NCBI GenBank assembly: GCA_902576045.1
Contig: CACGTU010000003.1
Coordinates: 17,749 to 81,748, forward strand
Length of the DNA: 64,000 nucleotides
From: an uncultured Pelagibacteraceae bacterium
Lineage (GTDB): Bacteria > Pseudomonadota > Alphaproteobacteria > Pelagibacterales > Pelagibacteraceae
Direction: 5' to 3'
The position numbers were made by a program, and so were the translations under genes. Numbering within the stretch: the stretch's first letter is position 1; every line of letters begins with the position of its first letter. Positions 9,216 through 16,776 of the stretch are shown in pieces. Below the pieces are notes generated by a model. The model was given only the letters and a program-made list of their open reading frames with translations, did not search any database and had not been told where the DNA came from.

Positions 9216-9902
9216 TCAAGATATATTATTCATCTCGTAAAATTTTTTTACCCTTCCCATAAATAAATTTTGATACATTTCTAATTCGGCCCCTTCAATT
9301 TTAAATTCTTGAAATAAATTGTCTTTAGTACATAGAAGTATTATTCCTGCTTTCATTTTTGTTTGATGTACTACATCGTGAGCTAAAGTGTATGCTCCAA
9401 GTTGTAAAAAATAATCTTGAATATAATCAACTTTTTTTGGTTTATTTGCTTGTTTAAAATCTACAACAACATCTTTTCCTTCATAAAAACCAATAAGGTC
9501 TGCAGTCCCTGCATATTGTTCGGGGTAATAAAGTGTTTCCTCCATACCATAAATTTCATGTAATCTTCCTTTGATTCCTTTTTCAATTATTTCTTTTGCC
9601 ATATTTTTATATTGTTCATTCGTTTCAAAAAAACTTTCGTTAATTCTTCCTCTTAAAAAATCTTCAATGTATGAATGCATTGATGTGCCTCTGGTTGAAG
9701 CTTCGGTTTTTATTCTATTAGCTTCTTTGTGACCAACTCTTTCTTTCCAATTTGCAAGAGCCGCTTTTTCTTCCTCAGATTTGGTAGCACTTAAAATAGT
9801 TGTTACACTTGGTAATTTTTCATCTCCAAATAAATATTTTCTATATCCATTCTCTATTGATCTTGATGACTTTGGGTAAGTATATTTATTATTCCACTCC
9901 AT
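9216..9902 (-). CDS. PD-(D/E)XK nuclease, MGME1-like
   Basis: A 228-residue nuclease-fold protein. The PD-(D/E)XK core is visible: Glu in 'GMEETLYYP', Asp in 'AGTADLIGFYEG', then 'VVVDFKQANKPKK', followed by 'QLGAYTLAHD', a RecB-type QxxxY-like helix. The front end 'LPSVTTILSATKS' with 'NWKERVG' and 'RGTSMHSYIEDFL' lines up from memory with the layout of mitochondrial genome maintenance exonuclease 1 (MGME1/Ddk1), as does the end 'GIILLCTKDN'. Phages infecting SAR11 also carry related exonucleases, so the lineage is open. It lies between rmuC (37-base gap) and sbcB (127 bases). Exonuclease activity is inferred. Confidence 0.72.
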   Translation of the reverse strand: MEWNNKYTYPKSSRSIENGYRKYLFGDEKLPSVTTILSATKSEEEKAALANWKERVGHKEANRIKTEASTRGTSMHSYIEDFLRGRINESFFETNEQYKNMAKEIIEKGIKGRLHEIYGMEETLYYPEQYAGTADLIGFYEGKDVVVDFKQANKPKKVDYIQDYFLQLGAYTLAHDVVHQTKMKAGIILLCTKDNLFQEFKIEGAELEMYQNLFMGRVKKFYEMNNIS

Positions 9903-9939
9903 TAAATTTCTTATATTTAGATTTAAACTAAAAATGAAA

Positions 9940-11034
9940 CTAATTTTTGAGTTGTTTTGGATGGTTCTCTAGTCTTTCAACATTTTCAGTTTTTATAGCT
10001 TTTTCTATTTGTTCAGGATCTTTAATGTTTTCTAGTGTTCTTGTAATTGATCTTGCATCCGTTCCAAATTTATCAACTACAGTCATTGCTTCTTCTAATT
10101 TTTTTCTTAGTGAGATTATATTATCAAAATGTTTAGCAAATCTTGTACTTATTGTTTTTAAATGATTATAAATTTCAGTTGCACCCTTTTGGACTTTTAG
10201 AGATTGAAAACCCATATGAAGAGATTGAAGATATGCTGAGAGTGTATTTGGTCCACAAATTACAACTTTATATTTTTTCATTAGTTCTTGAGTTAATAAC
10301 TCTTTAGTACTTGGATCTTGATATTCAGTTAACTCTTTATACAAACTTTCGGTAGGAGCATATACAATTGCAAAATCTGTTGTTTTCGGTGGAACAATAT
10401 ATTTTTCATTCACACTTTTTGCTTTTGCTTTAAATGCGGATGCTAGTTTTGTTTTAGCATCTGCGACTGCTTTTTTATCATCTGCATCATAACCATCTGT
10501 AATTGCTTTATATTTTTCAACTGGAAAATAGGAATCTACTGGAACCAAAACATCTCCTTGAAGTTTAATTGCAAATTCAACATTCTCGCTGGTACTCTCC
10601 TTCATCTTCACATTTGTCATAAATTGTGAGGCTGGCAATAAATCTTTTATCAAAGCATCCAAACTAAATTCTGCCAAAACTCCATATTTCTTCACACCTG
10701 CTAAGATTTTAGTTATTCCTTCTTGGCTTTGATTTAATAATTGTACTTGCTGATTAAAATTTCCAACTTTTTCATCCACTTTTGTTAGTGCTTCGGTCAT
10801 GTCTTTTGTAACACCAGTTGACAGGTTATTAAATGAGGTCGACATTGCACCAAGTGAGCTATTAATAGTAGAATTAAGCGTATCTTTTAAACTTGAAATT
10901 TCTGATTTTAGATTTGCAATTTCCTCTGCTTCCTTTTTTTGATCTTTTTTTTGGTTAGATTTCAAAATTATGAACAGTATTGCTAAAGCAACACCAAATA
11001 TTAAAACTAGAATAATTAATAAAATTACATCCAT
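9940..11034 (-). CDS. rmuC: RmuC family DNA recombination protein
   Basis: RmuC proteins limit inversion and rearrangement at short repeats in E. coli; they carry a nuclease-like core behind a coiled coil. Here one N-terminal membrane segment ('ILLIILVLIFGVALAILF') is followed by a Lys/Glu coiled coil (residues about 28–110) and the RmuC domain, with landmarks 'VPVDSYFPVEKY' and 'VICGPNTLSAYLQSL'. Length 364 is typical of alphaproteobacterial members. It sits between hisG and the MGME1-like gene, all on the minus strand. Confidence 0.9.
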   Translation of the reverse strand: MDVILLIILVLIFGVALAILFIILKSNQKKDQKKEAEEIANLKSEISSLKDTLNSTINSSLGAMSTSFNNLSTGVTKDMTEALTKVDEKVGNFNQQVQLLNQSQEGITKILAGVKKYGVLAEFSLDALIKDLLPASQFMTNVKMKESTSENVEFAIKLQGDVLVPVDSYFPVEKYKAITDGYDADDKKAVADAKTKLASAFKAKAKSVNEKYIVPPKTTDFAIVYAPTESLYKELTEYQDPSTKELLTQELMKKYKVVICGPNTLSAYLQSLHMGFQSLKVQKGATEIYNHLKTISTRFAKHFDNIISLRKKLEEAMTVVDKFGTDARSITRTLENIKDPEQIEKAIKTENVERLENHPKQLKN

Positions 11035-11072
11035 GATTCGTAAGTAGTTATTAATAATTAGACTAAAGTTTT

Positions 11073-11750
11073 TTATTTTGAAATCAAATTAATAACTTTT
11101 TTAATTCCCTTAATTTTCACACTTTTTTTAGATATCATTAAACAAGCTTGAGATTTTAAAATTTCACCATCTTTAAGAATTCTAAGATTATTAGCCCTTA
11201 AAGTTTCACCAGTTGAAGTTATGTCTGTTATGATTTCAGAAGATCCTGTAAATGGATAAATTTCTGTTGCACCAAGACTTTTAACTAACTTAAATTGAGT
11301 TACACCTCTTTGAAATAGAAATTCTCTGGTTAAGTTAGGATATTTAGTTGCAACTCTTAATCTACTTTTCTTTTTATCTTTGAACTCAAAAGCTATTTCT
11401 TCTAAATCAGCTAATGTCTGAACATCAATCCAATCATCAGGAACAGCTATTACTAATGTTGCATTGCCAAAATTATATTTTTTTTTAACTAAGATTTGTT
11501 TTTGAATATTAATTTCACTTTCTTTCAGTAAATCATAGCCTGAGAAACCAATATCTAGAGATCCATCTCCTAATCTTTCTACAATTTCTCTTGCATGCAG
11601 GTAAGTAACATTAATATTTTTAAATCCTTTAATATAACCAAATAAATCTCTCTCTCCTCGCTCAGATAAAAGTTTTAATTTTTTTTTTGAAAAAACTTTT
11701 AAAACATCTTTTCTTAATCTTCCCTTGCTTGGTATTCCAATATTAATCAT
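11073..11750 (-). CDS. hisG: ATP phosphoribosyltransferase, short (HisZ-dependent) form
   Basis: First step of histidine synthesis: condensation of ATP with PRPP. At 225 residues this is the short HisG lacking the regulatory domain, which works with HisZ; hisZ is directly upstream and overlaps it by 8 bases. Visible signatures are 'INIGIPSKGRLRKD' at the start, 'DGSLDIGFSGYD' and the PRPP-binding 'EIITDITSTGETLRAN'. It ends the tRNA-His–hisS–hisZ–hisG block. Confidence 0.94.
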   Translation of the reverse strand: MINIGIPSKGRLRKDVLKVFSKKKLKLLSERGERDLFGYIKGFKNINVTYLHAREIVERLGDGSLDIGFSGYDLLKESEINIQKQILVKKKYNFGNATLVIAVPDDWIDVQTLADLEEIAFEFKDKKKSRLRVATKYPNLTREFLFQRGVTQFKLVKSLGATEIYPFTGSSEIITDITSTGETLRANNLRILKDGEILKSQACLMISKKSVKIKGIKKVINLISK

Positions 11751-12795
11751 TTAAATTTATTGCAGCTCCTACCGCTGGTATTTTTTTGTTTGATCCAAGA
11801 TCTCCAATTAAATTATCGTACCTACCACCATTGATAATATTTATATTTTTATATTTTTTTTTAATTTCAATTTTAAATACAAGGCCAGTATAATATTCCA
11901 GTTGCCTTCCAAATGAAGCCGAATATCTAATATTTAATTTTGAAACTTTGTTTTTAGTTATTGGAAAATAGTTATTCTCAACTCGTAAATTAATTTTATT
12001 TTTTTTAAAAAAATAATTTAATTTATTTGCTGCTTGATCTATTGAACATTTTATTTTGAGAAAATCTTTAATGATTTTTGCAACATTTTTTCCTTTTTTG
12101 GCTCTTCTTGGATCTTTTATTTTATTATTAAACCTCTCTAAAATTTCATTAACAGATCTTCCTGCAATCATTTTCAATTGATCTTGTTTAAGCATTTGTT
12201 GATATCTTTTTTTATCAATCTCAACAATTGTCGGATCAACATCGGAATTTGTTTCAAGACGTTTTAATAATTCATTAAAATAATTTTCTCTCCAAAAATG
12301 TCTTTGAAGTCTCAATCTCCATCTCTTTGGTATATCTAATTTATTCAAAAGAAGTTTGAATATCTCTACATTGCCGATAGTGAGACTTCCTGAAGTATAG
12401 TTAAATTTTGATAATGATTTAATAGCAGTTTCTAAAATTTTTTTATCATCTTCTTTTTCTTTTTTGGAACCAATGATTTCAAATCCGATCTGATTTCTTA
12501 TTATAGGATCTGTTCTGTTCAAGGTTTTCCTAAATGCTTGACCATTGTAAAATACTTTTCTAGTCCCTTTTGCTTTATCGTTTAAATATTTTAAACAGGA
12601 TGCAATCGTTAAGTCAGGTCTTAAACAAAGTTCATTTCCATTTTGATCATTAAAAGAGAATATAAATCTTCTAAAACTTTCACCTGATCTCTCCACAATA
12701 TGATTAGTTTCAATAACAGAATCTAATTCAATATATTTGAATCCTTTTGATCTTACAGATTTAAGAATATTTTCAGATAAGTTTTTTGATTTCAT
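11743..12795 (-). CDS. hisZ: ATP phosphoribosyltransferase regulatory subunit
   Basis: HisZ is a catalytically inactive relative of histidyl-tRNA synthetase that gives short HisG its activity and histidine feedback. The class II fold is recognisable ('LCLRPDLTIASCLKYL', 'AFRKTLNRTDPIIRNQIGFE', 'ASFGRQLEYYTGLVF', 'NGGRYDNLIGDLG'). Length 350 is usual. It overlaps hisS upstream by 23 bases and hisG downstream by 8. A second true HisRS is unlikely because the real hisS is adjacent and this one lacks the C-terminal anticodon domain. Confidence 0.9.
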   Translation of the reverse strand: MKSKNLSENILKSVRSKGFKYIELDSVIETNHIVERSGESFRRFIFSFNDQNGNELCLRPDLTIASCLKYLNDKAKGTRKVFYNGQAFRKTLNRTDPIIRNQIGFEIIGSKKEKEDDKKILETAIKSLSKFNYTSGSLTIGNVEIFKLLLNKLDIPKRWRLRLQRHFWRENYFNELLKRLETNSDVDPTIVEIDKKRYQQMLKQDQLKMIAGRSVNEILERFNNKIKDPRRAKKGKNVAKIIKDFLKIKCSIDQAANKLNYFFKKNKINLRVENNYFPITKNKVSKLNIRYSASFGRQLEYYTGLVFKIEIKKKYKNINIINGGRYDNLIGDLGSNKKIPAVGAAINLND

Positions 12796-14161
12796 TTATA
12801 AGTTCATTTCTACTTATTAAAAGCTGATCGTTTTCTTTTGAAGAATTTAGTTTTTTTATTGTTAGCTTTTCATCTTTAAACTCGTTTTCACCACAAATAA
12901 TTGATAAATCTAATTTTTTTCTATCGGCATACTGAAGTTGTTTTTTAAGATTTTTGTTTTGATCTAAATATATTTCTGCAGGAATATTGTTATTTCTTAA
13001 TTCATTTACTATTTCATAATATTTTTGAATAAATTTTTTATCTAAAATACATACTAATACTGGTTTAGTTTTATTTACTTTAATTTTTCCTAATTGATTA
13101 ACAGCATATAAAAGTCTGTCTATGCCGATAGACATTCCGCTCCCTTTGTAATCAGCACCTTTAAATCTTGCAATTAAGTTGTCATAACGCCCACCACTTG
13201 CAACGCTACCAATATTTATTTCTTTACCTTTCGCATTTGTTACCTTGAAGTTTAGATTAGTCTCAACCAAGAACCCTGTATAATAGCTAAGACCCCTAAT
13301 TTTTGTAACATCAATACTAATTGAATCTTGATTGTTTCCAAAAGATAATACCTCAAATAACTCCTCTAATTCATTAATTCCTTCAATTGATAATTCATTT
13401 TTAAGATTAAATTTTAAATCTTTTATCTCTTTTAAATTAAGAAAATTTATTATTTCTAAAACTTGATTATCTGATAGATCACAACCTTTAGTGAAAGCAC
13501 CAGATTGATCTTCCCTTCCCTTTTTAAGCAATTCTTCTACACCTTTAATTCCTAACCTATCTAATTTATCTATCGATTTTAGAACTTTGTATTGTTTATT
13601 TTCTTCAATTTTAAGATCATTAATTAAACCCTGAAGAATTTTTTTATTTGAAACATTGATAGTGAACTGTTTATCAGTAAGCCCAATTTTTTTAAATGAC
13701 TCGCTAATAATATTGCATATTTCTGCATCAGCCTGTGATGGGTTTACATCTCCAATTATATCAGCATCTAACTGAGCAAATGAACGGAACCTTGCGCTAT
13801 CTGCCTTTTCTTGTCTAAATACATTTCCATAAGCAAACCTTTTATAAGGAAATACTAAATTTCTAAAATTCTCTGCACAAAAGCGAGCTAAAGGAGCACT
13901 TAAATCATACCTTAATGTTAAAGACTCTTTTTCATTCACAAATGAAAAAACATCACTCATTGGGTTGGTTTCGTCTTCTGCTAGAAATGAACCTATATTT
14001 TCGCTCTTTTCAAATTCTGGGGTCTCTAATTGCTCGAAACTATAATTAATAAATACGTCTTTTATAGTATCTACTAATTTATTCTTAAGATTTAGTTCAT
14101 CACCCCAACGATCTTTGAAACCTTTAGGTAAAGAGGCTTGAAGTTTTTTTTCTTTATTCAT
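12773..14161 (-). CDS. hisS: Histidyl-tRNA synthetase, alphaproteobacterial type
   Basis: It charges tRNA-His with histidine. The start is set at 14161 (MNKEKKLQ); the longer ORF in the track would translate through tRNA-His. Motif 2 region reads 'LRYDLSAPLARF' and 'YKRFAYGNVFRQEKADSARF', the form typical of the alphaproteobacterial HisRS group that charges a tRNA lacking G-1; 'GLSYYTGFLVETN' and 'ASGGRYDNLI' are also present. An anticodon-binding domain follows from about residue 375. Only four bases separate the encoded CCA of tRNA-His from the ATG, so no normal ribosome binding site fits between. Length is 462 residues. Confidence 0.94.
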   Translation of the reverse strand: MNKEKKLQASLPKGFKDRWGDELNLKNKLVDTIKDVFINYSFEQLETPEFEKSENIGSFLAEDETNPMSDVFSFVNEKESLTLRYDLSAPLARFCAENFRNLVFPYKRFAYGNVFRQEKADSARFRSFAQLDADIIGDVNPSQADAEICNIISESFKKIGLTDKQFTINVSNKKILQGLINDLKIEENKQYKVLKSIDKLDRLGIKGVEELLKKGREDQSGAFTKGCDLSDNQVLEIINFLNLKEIKDLKFNLKNELSIEGINELEELFEVLSFGNNQDSISIDVTKIRGLSYYTGFLVETNLNFKVTNAKGKEINIGSVASGGRYDNLIARFKGADYKGSGMSIGIDRLLYAVNQLGKIKVNKTKPVLVCILDKKFIQKYYEIVNELRNNNIPAEIYLDQNKNLKKQLQYADRKKLDLSIICGENEFKDEKLTIKKLNSSKENDQLLISRNELINEIKKLI

Positions 14162-14165
14162 TTTT

Positions 14166-14242
14166 TGGTACACGGGGACAGATTCGAACTGTCGACCTTC
14201 GGTTCCACAAACCGCTGCTCTAACCAACTGAGCTACCCGTGC
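14166..14242 (-). tRNA. tRNA-His (GTG)
   Basis: The cloverleaf is clear on the minus strand: acceptor GCACGGG paired with CCCGTGT, anticodon loop TTGTGGA giving anticodon GTG, T arm GACAG/CTGTC, and an encoded CCA. The base before G1 is A, not G, position 73 is A, and the first pair is G1:U72. This lack of the usual G-1:C73 identity pair is known for a group of alphaproteobacteria, whose HisRS is specialised to match. It lies just upstream of hisS. Confidence 0.95.
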
Positions 14243-14293
14243 TCCTTTTTATTGTTTTATACTAATTGTGGAAAAAATTAAATTTATAAATAA

Positions 14294-14386
14294 TTAAATA
14301 GCTAGCGTGCAGCCAGCATGGAAATGATGTCTGTGTGTACTTCTAGATGTTTCAGTTTTTTTAATCATCGGTGAGTGGTTTAGCAT
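14294..14386 (-). CDS. Possible histidine leader peptide (30 codons)
   Basis: This ORF is too short for the ORF track. From ATG 14386 it encodes 30 residues, or 24 from the in-frame ATG at 14368, and stops 51 bases before tRNA-His. Four of six consecutive residues near the middle are His ('STHRHHFHAGC'), with a fifth at position 4 of the longer form, in a genome where His is rare. The His codons sit next to a GC-richer segment able to form a hairpin (GCUGGC with GCUAGC). Position ahead of tRNA-His, hisS, hisZ and hisG suggests a charging-sensitive leader. No strong ribosome binding site is seen and no clean terminator follows, so the role is inference. Confidence 0.4.
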   Translation of the reverse strand: MLNHSPMIKKTETSRSTHRHHFHAGCTLAI

Positions 14387-14402
14387 TTTAAATCTAAAAT
14401 GC
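14383..14402 (-). repeat. Perfect hairpin over the leader ORF start
   Basis: GCATTTTA and TAAAATGC form an 8-bp perfect stem with a 4-base loop. On the minus strand the second arm contains the ATG at 14386, so pairing would hide that start codon and favour the ATG at 14368. It is not followed by a U run, so it does not look like a simple terminator. Confidence 0.55.
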
Positions 14403-14411
14403 AATACTGAA

Positions 14412-14457
14412 TTGTATAGGAATAAAAATGCTAATTTAGCAATCTATCCCTATACAA
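14412..14457 (-). repeat. Nested inverted repeat downstream of cspA
   Basis: Outer arms TTGTATAGG and CCTATACAA (9 bp, perfect) enclose an inner palindrome GCTAATTTAGC. It lies 22 bases past the cspA stop on the minus strand. It may be a 3'-end structure for cspA mRNA or part of the leader of the tRNA-His unit; no clear U tract follows it. Confidence 0.5.
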
Positions 14458-14479
14458 ATGTTTTAAATGAAATAAATTT

Positions 14480-14692
14480 TTAAGAAATTTTCTTTAAATT
14501 TACTGCGCTTGGACCTTTGTCTCCGTCCTGAATTTCGAATTCTATTGCATCATTTTCATTCAAAAAACGAAGTCCTGCTTCACGAACTGCGCTCGCATGA
14601 ACGAAACAATCCTTTTCACCGTCTTCTCTTTCTATAAAACCGTAGCCCTTCTTACCGTTGAACCACTTAACTTTACCTTTTAATGTACTCAT
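14480..14692 (-). CDS. cspA: Cold shock domain protein
   Basis: A 70-residue single-strand nucleic-acid-binding OB-fold protein. Both RNA-binding motifs are present: '[10 protein letters not shown]' (RNP1-like) and 'DCFVHASAV' (RNP2-like). It acts as an RNA chaperone in this family. It stands alone between two tRNA genes, with inverted repeats on both sides. Which paralogue of the Csp family it matches cannot be told from the sequence. Confidence 0.93.
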   Translation of the reverse strand: MSTLKGKVKWFNGKKGYGFIEREDGEKDCFVHASAVREAGLRFLNENDAIEFEIQDGDKGPSAVNLKKIS

Positions 14693-14729
14693 ACTTATAT
14701 TTTACTCTTTCTTATTAGTTTATTTACTC

Positions 14730-14744
14730 GCTAATTAAATTAGC
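14730..14744 (-). repeat. Palindrome in the cspA 5' leader
   Basis: GCTAAT and ATTAGC with a 3-base spacer, 37 bases before the cspA start. The flanking CTCG/CGCTGAG could lengthen the stem with a bulge. A similar GCTAA/TTAGC palindrome recurs downstream of cspA (14430–14440). A role in cold-shock leader folding is possible but unproven. Confidence 0.4.
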
Positions 14745-14821
14745 AGTCGCTGAGTATAAGAAATTGCCAGATATAGCAAGATTATATTTAGTCTGGATTT
14801 ATTTATTTTACCACCAAGATG

Positions 14822-14897
14822 TGGTGGCTTCGGCGGGACTCGAACCAGCGACACAAGCCTTTTCAGGGCTCTGCTCTACCACCTGAGCTACGAAGCC
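14822..14897 (-). tRNA. tRNA-Phe (GAA)
   Basis: Minus-strand cloverleaf with acceptor GGCTTCG/CGAAGCC, anticodon stem GAGCC/GGCTT, loop CTGAAAA (anticodon GAA), T loop TTCGAGT and an encoded CCA after discriminator A. It lies 6 bases after infA on the same strand and is probably cut from the hisD–infA transcript. Confidence 0.96.
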
Positions 14898-14903
14898 ATC
14901 ATT

Positions 14904-15119
14904 TTAAGATCTAAAAATTATCCTACCTTTAGATAAATCGTAGGGACTAACTTCTAATTTAACTCTGTCACCTTGTAAAACTCTGATACGGTTTTTTCTA
15001 AGTTTACCTGCAGTATGAGCGGTTACGTTGTGCCCATTGTCTAGCTTTACTCTAAACATTGCATTTGGAAGCAGGTCAGTTACGACGCCTTCAAATTCTA
15101 ACGTATCTTGTTTTCCCAA
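14904..15119 (-). CDS. infA: Translation initiation factor IF-1
   Basis: A 71-residue OB-fold factor that binds the ribosomal A site during initiation. The sequence is almost standard: '[20 protein letters not shown]', '[19 protein letters not shown]' and 'GRIIFRS' at the end. The start is TTG, directly after the hisD stop, which implies coupling to hisD. tRNA-Phe follows 6 bases later. Confidence 0.97.
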   Translation of the reverse strand: MGKQDTLEFEGVVTDLLPNAMFRVKLDNGHNVTAHTAGKLRKNRIRVLQGDRVKLEVSPYDLSKGRIIFRS

Positions 15120-16385
15120 TTATTTACCTTTCATTCTAGATCTAATACTTTGAGCATGATTATCTAGATCTTCATACTCAGCGAGATGTGTAGCGGATTC
15201 TCCTAATTTCTCAATACCTTTTTTTGTAAGAGTTATATGGCTAATTTTTTTATAAAACTCACTTGAGTTTAATCCAGATGAAAACTTTGCAGAGCCTAAA
15301 GTTGGTAAAACATGGTTAGTACCAACATTATAATCTGAAACAGCCATTGGAGAATATTTTCCAATCATAATACTTCCTGCATTATAAATTTGATTTAAAT
15401 ACTTTTTATAATTAGACACATTAATTTCTAAGTGTTCAGGAGCTACTTCATTAATTGCTTCTATTATTTGCTTATCAGTTTGAGCTAATACAATTAATCC
15501 ATTATTTTTCAAACTTTTTAAAACAACAGTCTTTCTCTGAACTTTTTGTATCCTGCCTTTAATTTCAAGATTAAATTTATTTACTAATTTTTTATCTTTT
15601 GTAATTAAAACACATTGTGAGTTAATGTCATGCTCTGCTTGACCAATCATGGATGTTATGACTTGATTTAGATCAGTTTTTCCATCTGCTAATACACAAA
15701 TTTCACTAGGCCCAGCTACCATTCCCTCTGTTCCTACATCACCGAAAACTTCACGTTTGCTTCTTGCAACATATATATTTCCAGGCCCAACAATTTTGTT
15801 CACTTTTTGAATATATGCTAAACTCGCTATAGCTTGTGCTCCTCCCATTGAATAGATTTCCTTAATTCCAACTTTTTTAGCTGCATAAAGAACAGCAGGA
15901 TTAAGTTTTCCATCAAGTTTTGGGTTAGCTAAAACAATTCTTTTAACACCTGAAATTTTTGCAGGCACTGCATTCATTAATAACGTAGATGGTAAATTAG
16001 CTGGAACATAAATTCCCACTGACTGTAAAGGCACATGCTTATATTCAAGTTTATTTTTTAAATTATCTACATATTTAATGTCTTTTGGTTTTTGTAGTGA
16101 ATGAAACTTAAAAATTCTATTATAGGCTAAATCGATACTTGTTTTAATCTTGGGGTTTAATGCTCTTATTGCTTTGTTTACTTTATCCTTTGAAGGAACT
16201 ATCTCTCTATTTTTACTAAATTTTTTCTCATACTTTAAAAGAGCTTTTTTCCCATTTTTTCTTATATCTTTTATAATTATTGGGACTATTGATGTATCTA
16301 CCTCTTTTCCATATCTTCTTTTATCTAAAAAAGATTGTAGTTCTCTTTTATAATTTTTTTTCTTACAATTAATTACTTTTATCAT
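15120..16385 (-). CDS. hisD: Histidinol dehydrogenase
   Basis: It oxidises L-histidinol to histidine in two NAD-dependent steps with a bound zinc. Diagnostic stretches include 'GIYVPANLPSTLLMNAVPA', 'IVGPGNIYVARSKREVFG', 'AGPSEICVLAD', 'GQAEHDINSQCVL' and 'VGTNHVLPTLG'. Length 421 is standard. It overlaps the DUF2948 gene by 17 bases and abuts infA. The murA–DUF2948–hisD order is characteristic of alphaproteobacteria. Confidence 0.97.
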   Translation of the reverse strand: MIKVINCKKKNYKRELQSFLDKRRYGKEVDTSIVPIIIKDIRKNGKKALLKYEKKFSKNREIVPSKDKVNKAIRALNPKIKTSIDLAYNRIFKFHSLQKPKDIKYVDNLKNKLEYKHVPLQSVGIYVPANLPSTLLMNAVPAKISGVKRIVLANPKLDGKLNPAVLYAAKKVGIKEIYSMGGAQAIASLAYIQKVNKIVGPGNIYVARSKREVFGDVGTEGMVAGPSEICVLADGKTDLNQVITSMIGQAEHDINSQCVLITKDKKLVNKFNLEIKGRIQKVQRKTVVLKSLKNNGLIVLAQTDKQIIEAINEVAPEHLEINVSNYKKYLNQIYNAGSIMIGKYSPMAVSDYNVGTNHVLPTLGSAKFSSGLNSSEFYKKISHITLTKKGIEKLGESATHLAEYEDLDNHAQSIRSRMKGK

Positions 16386-16776
16386 TCTCTATTTTTTGGT
16401 CTTCCAATACTGCTTCTATAATTTCAGAAGTGAGTGTTATAAATCTATTTTTTGAAAATAATAGGGTTATTTCAAAATTATGTTCTCTTTTAAATAAATC
16501 TATTGCTAACAATTCAAGTTCTGTTTCTGGTTCATTTTGATCAATGTTTTTTGATTTAGTGGATTGAACAAATTCAAACTTTATAATGCTATTTATTATT
16601 TTGTTGTCATCTTCATTTTCTCTATCTTTTCTTAAAATTGAGATTAGAAATATTTTATTTGAAGGGAGGTATTTAATATCTGATATTTTTACTTTACCTT
16701 CAGAGCAACATGCAGATATCATTTGAAGATCTTCTGGAGATTGAGCAATAATTTTTTTTAAAAACTTTTTATCCAT
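16369..16776 (-). CDS. DUF2948 family protein
   Basis: A 135-residue protein of unknown function. The opening 'SPEDLQMISACCSEGKVKI' and the later 'ELLAIDLF' and 'IIEAVLEDQ' match my recollection of DUF2948, which sits between murA and hisD in many alphaproteobacteria. There is no signal peptide or membrane segment. It touches murA (shared base at 16776) and overlaps hisD by 17 bases, so it is very probably translated with them. No reaction can be assigned. Confidence 0.78.
   Translation of the reverse strand: MDKKFLKKIIAQSPEDLQMISACCSEGKVKISDIKYLPSNKIFLISILRKDRENEDDNKIINSIIKFEFVQSTKSKNIDQNEPETELELLAIDLFKREHNFEITLLFSKNRFITLTSEIIEAVLEDQKIENDKSN

Noticed and set aside
14162-14227. N-terminal extension of the hisS ORF
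   Set aside because: These codons translate tRNA-His itself; HisRS homology begins at the ATG at 14161.
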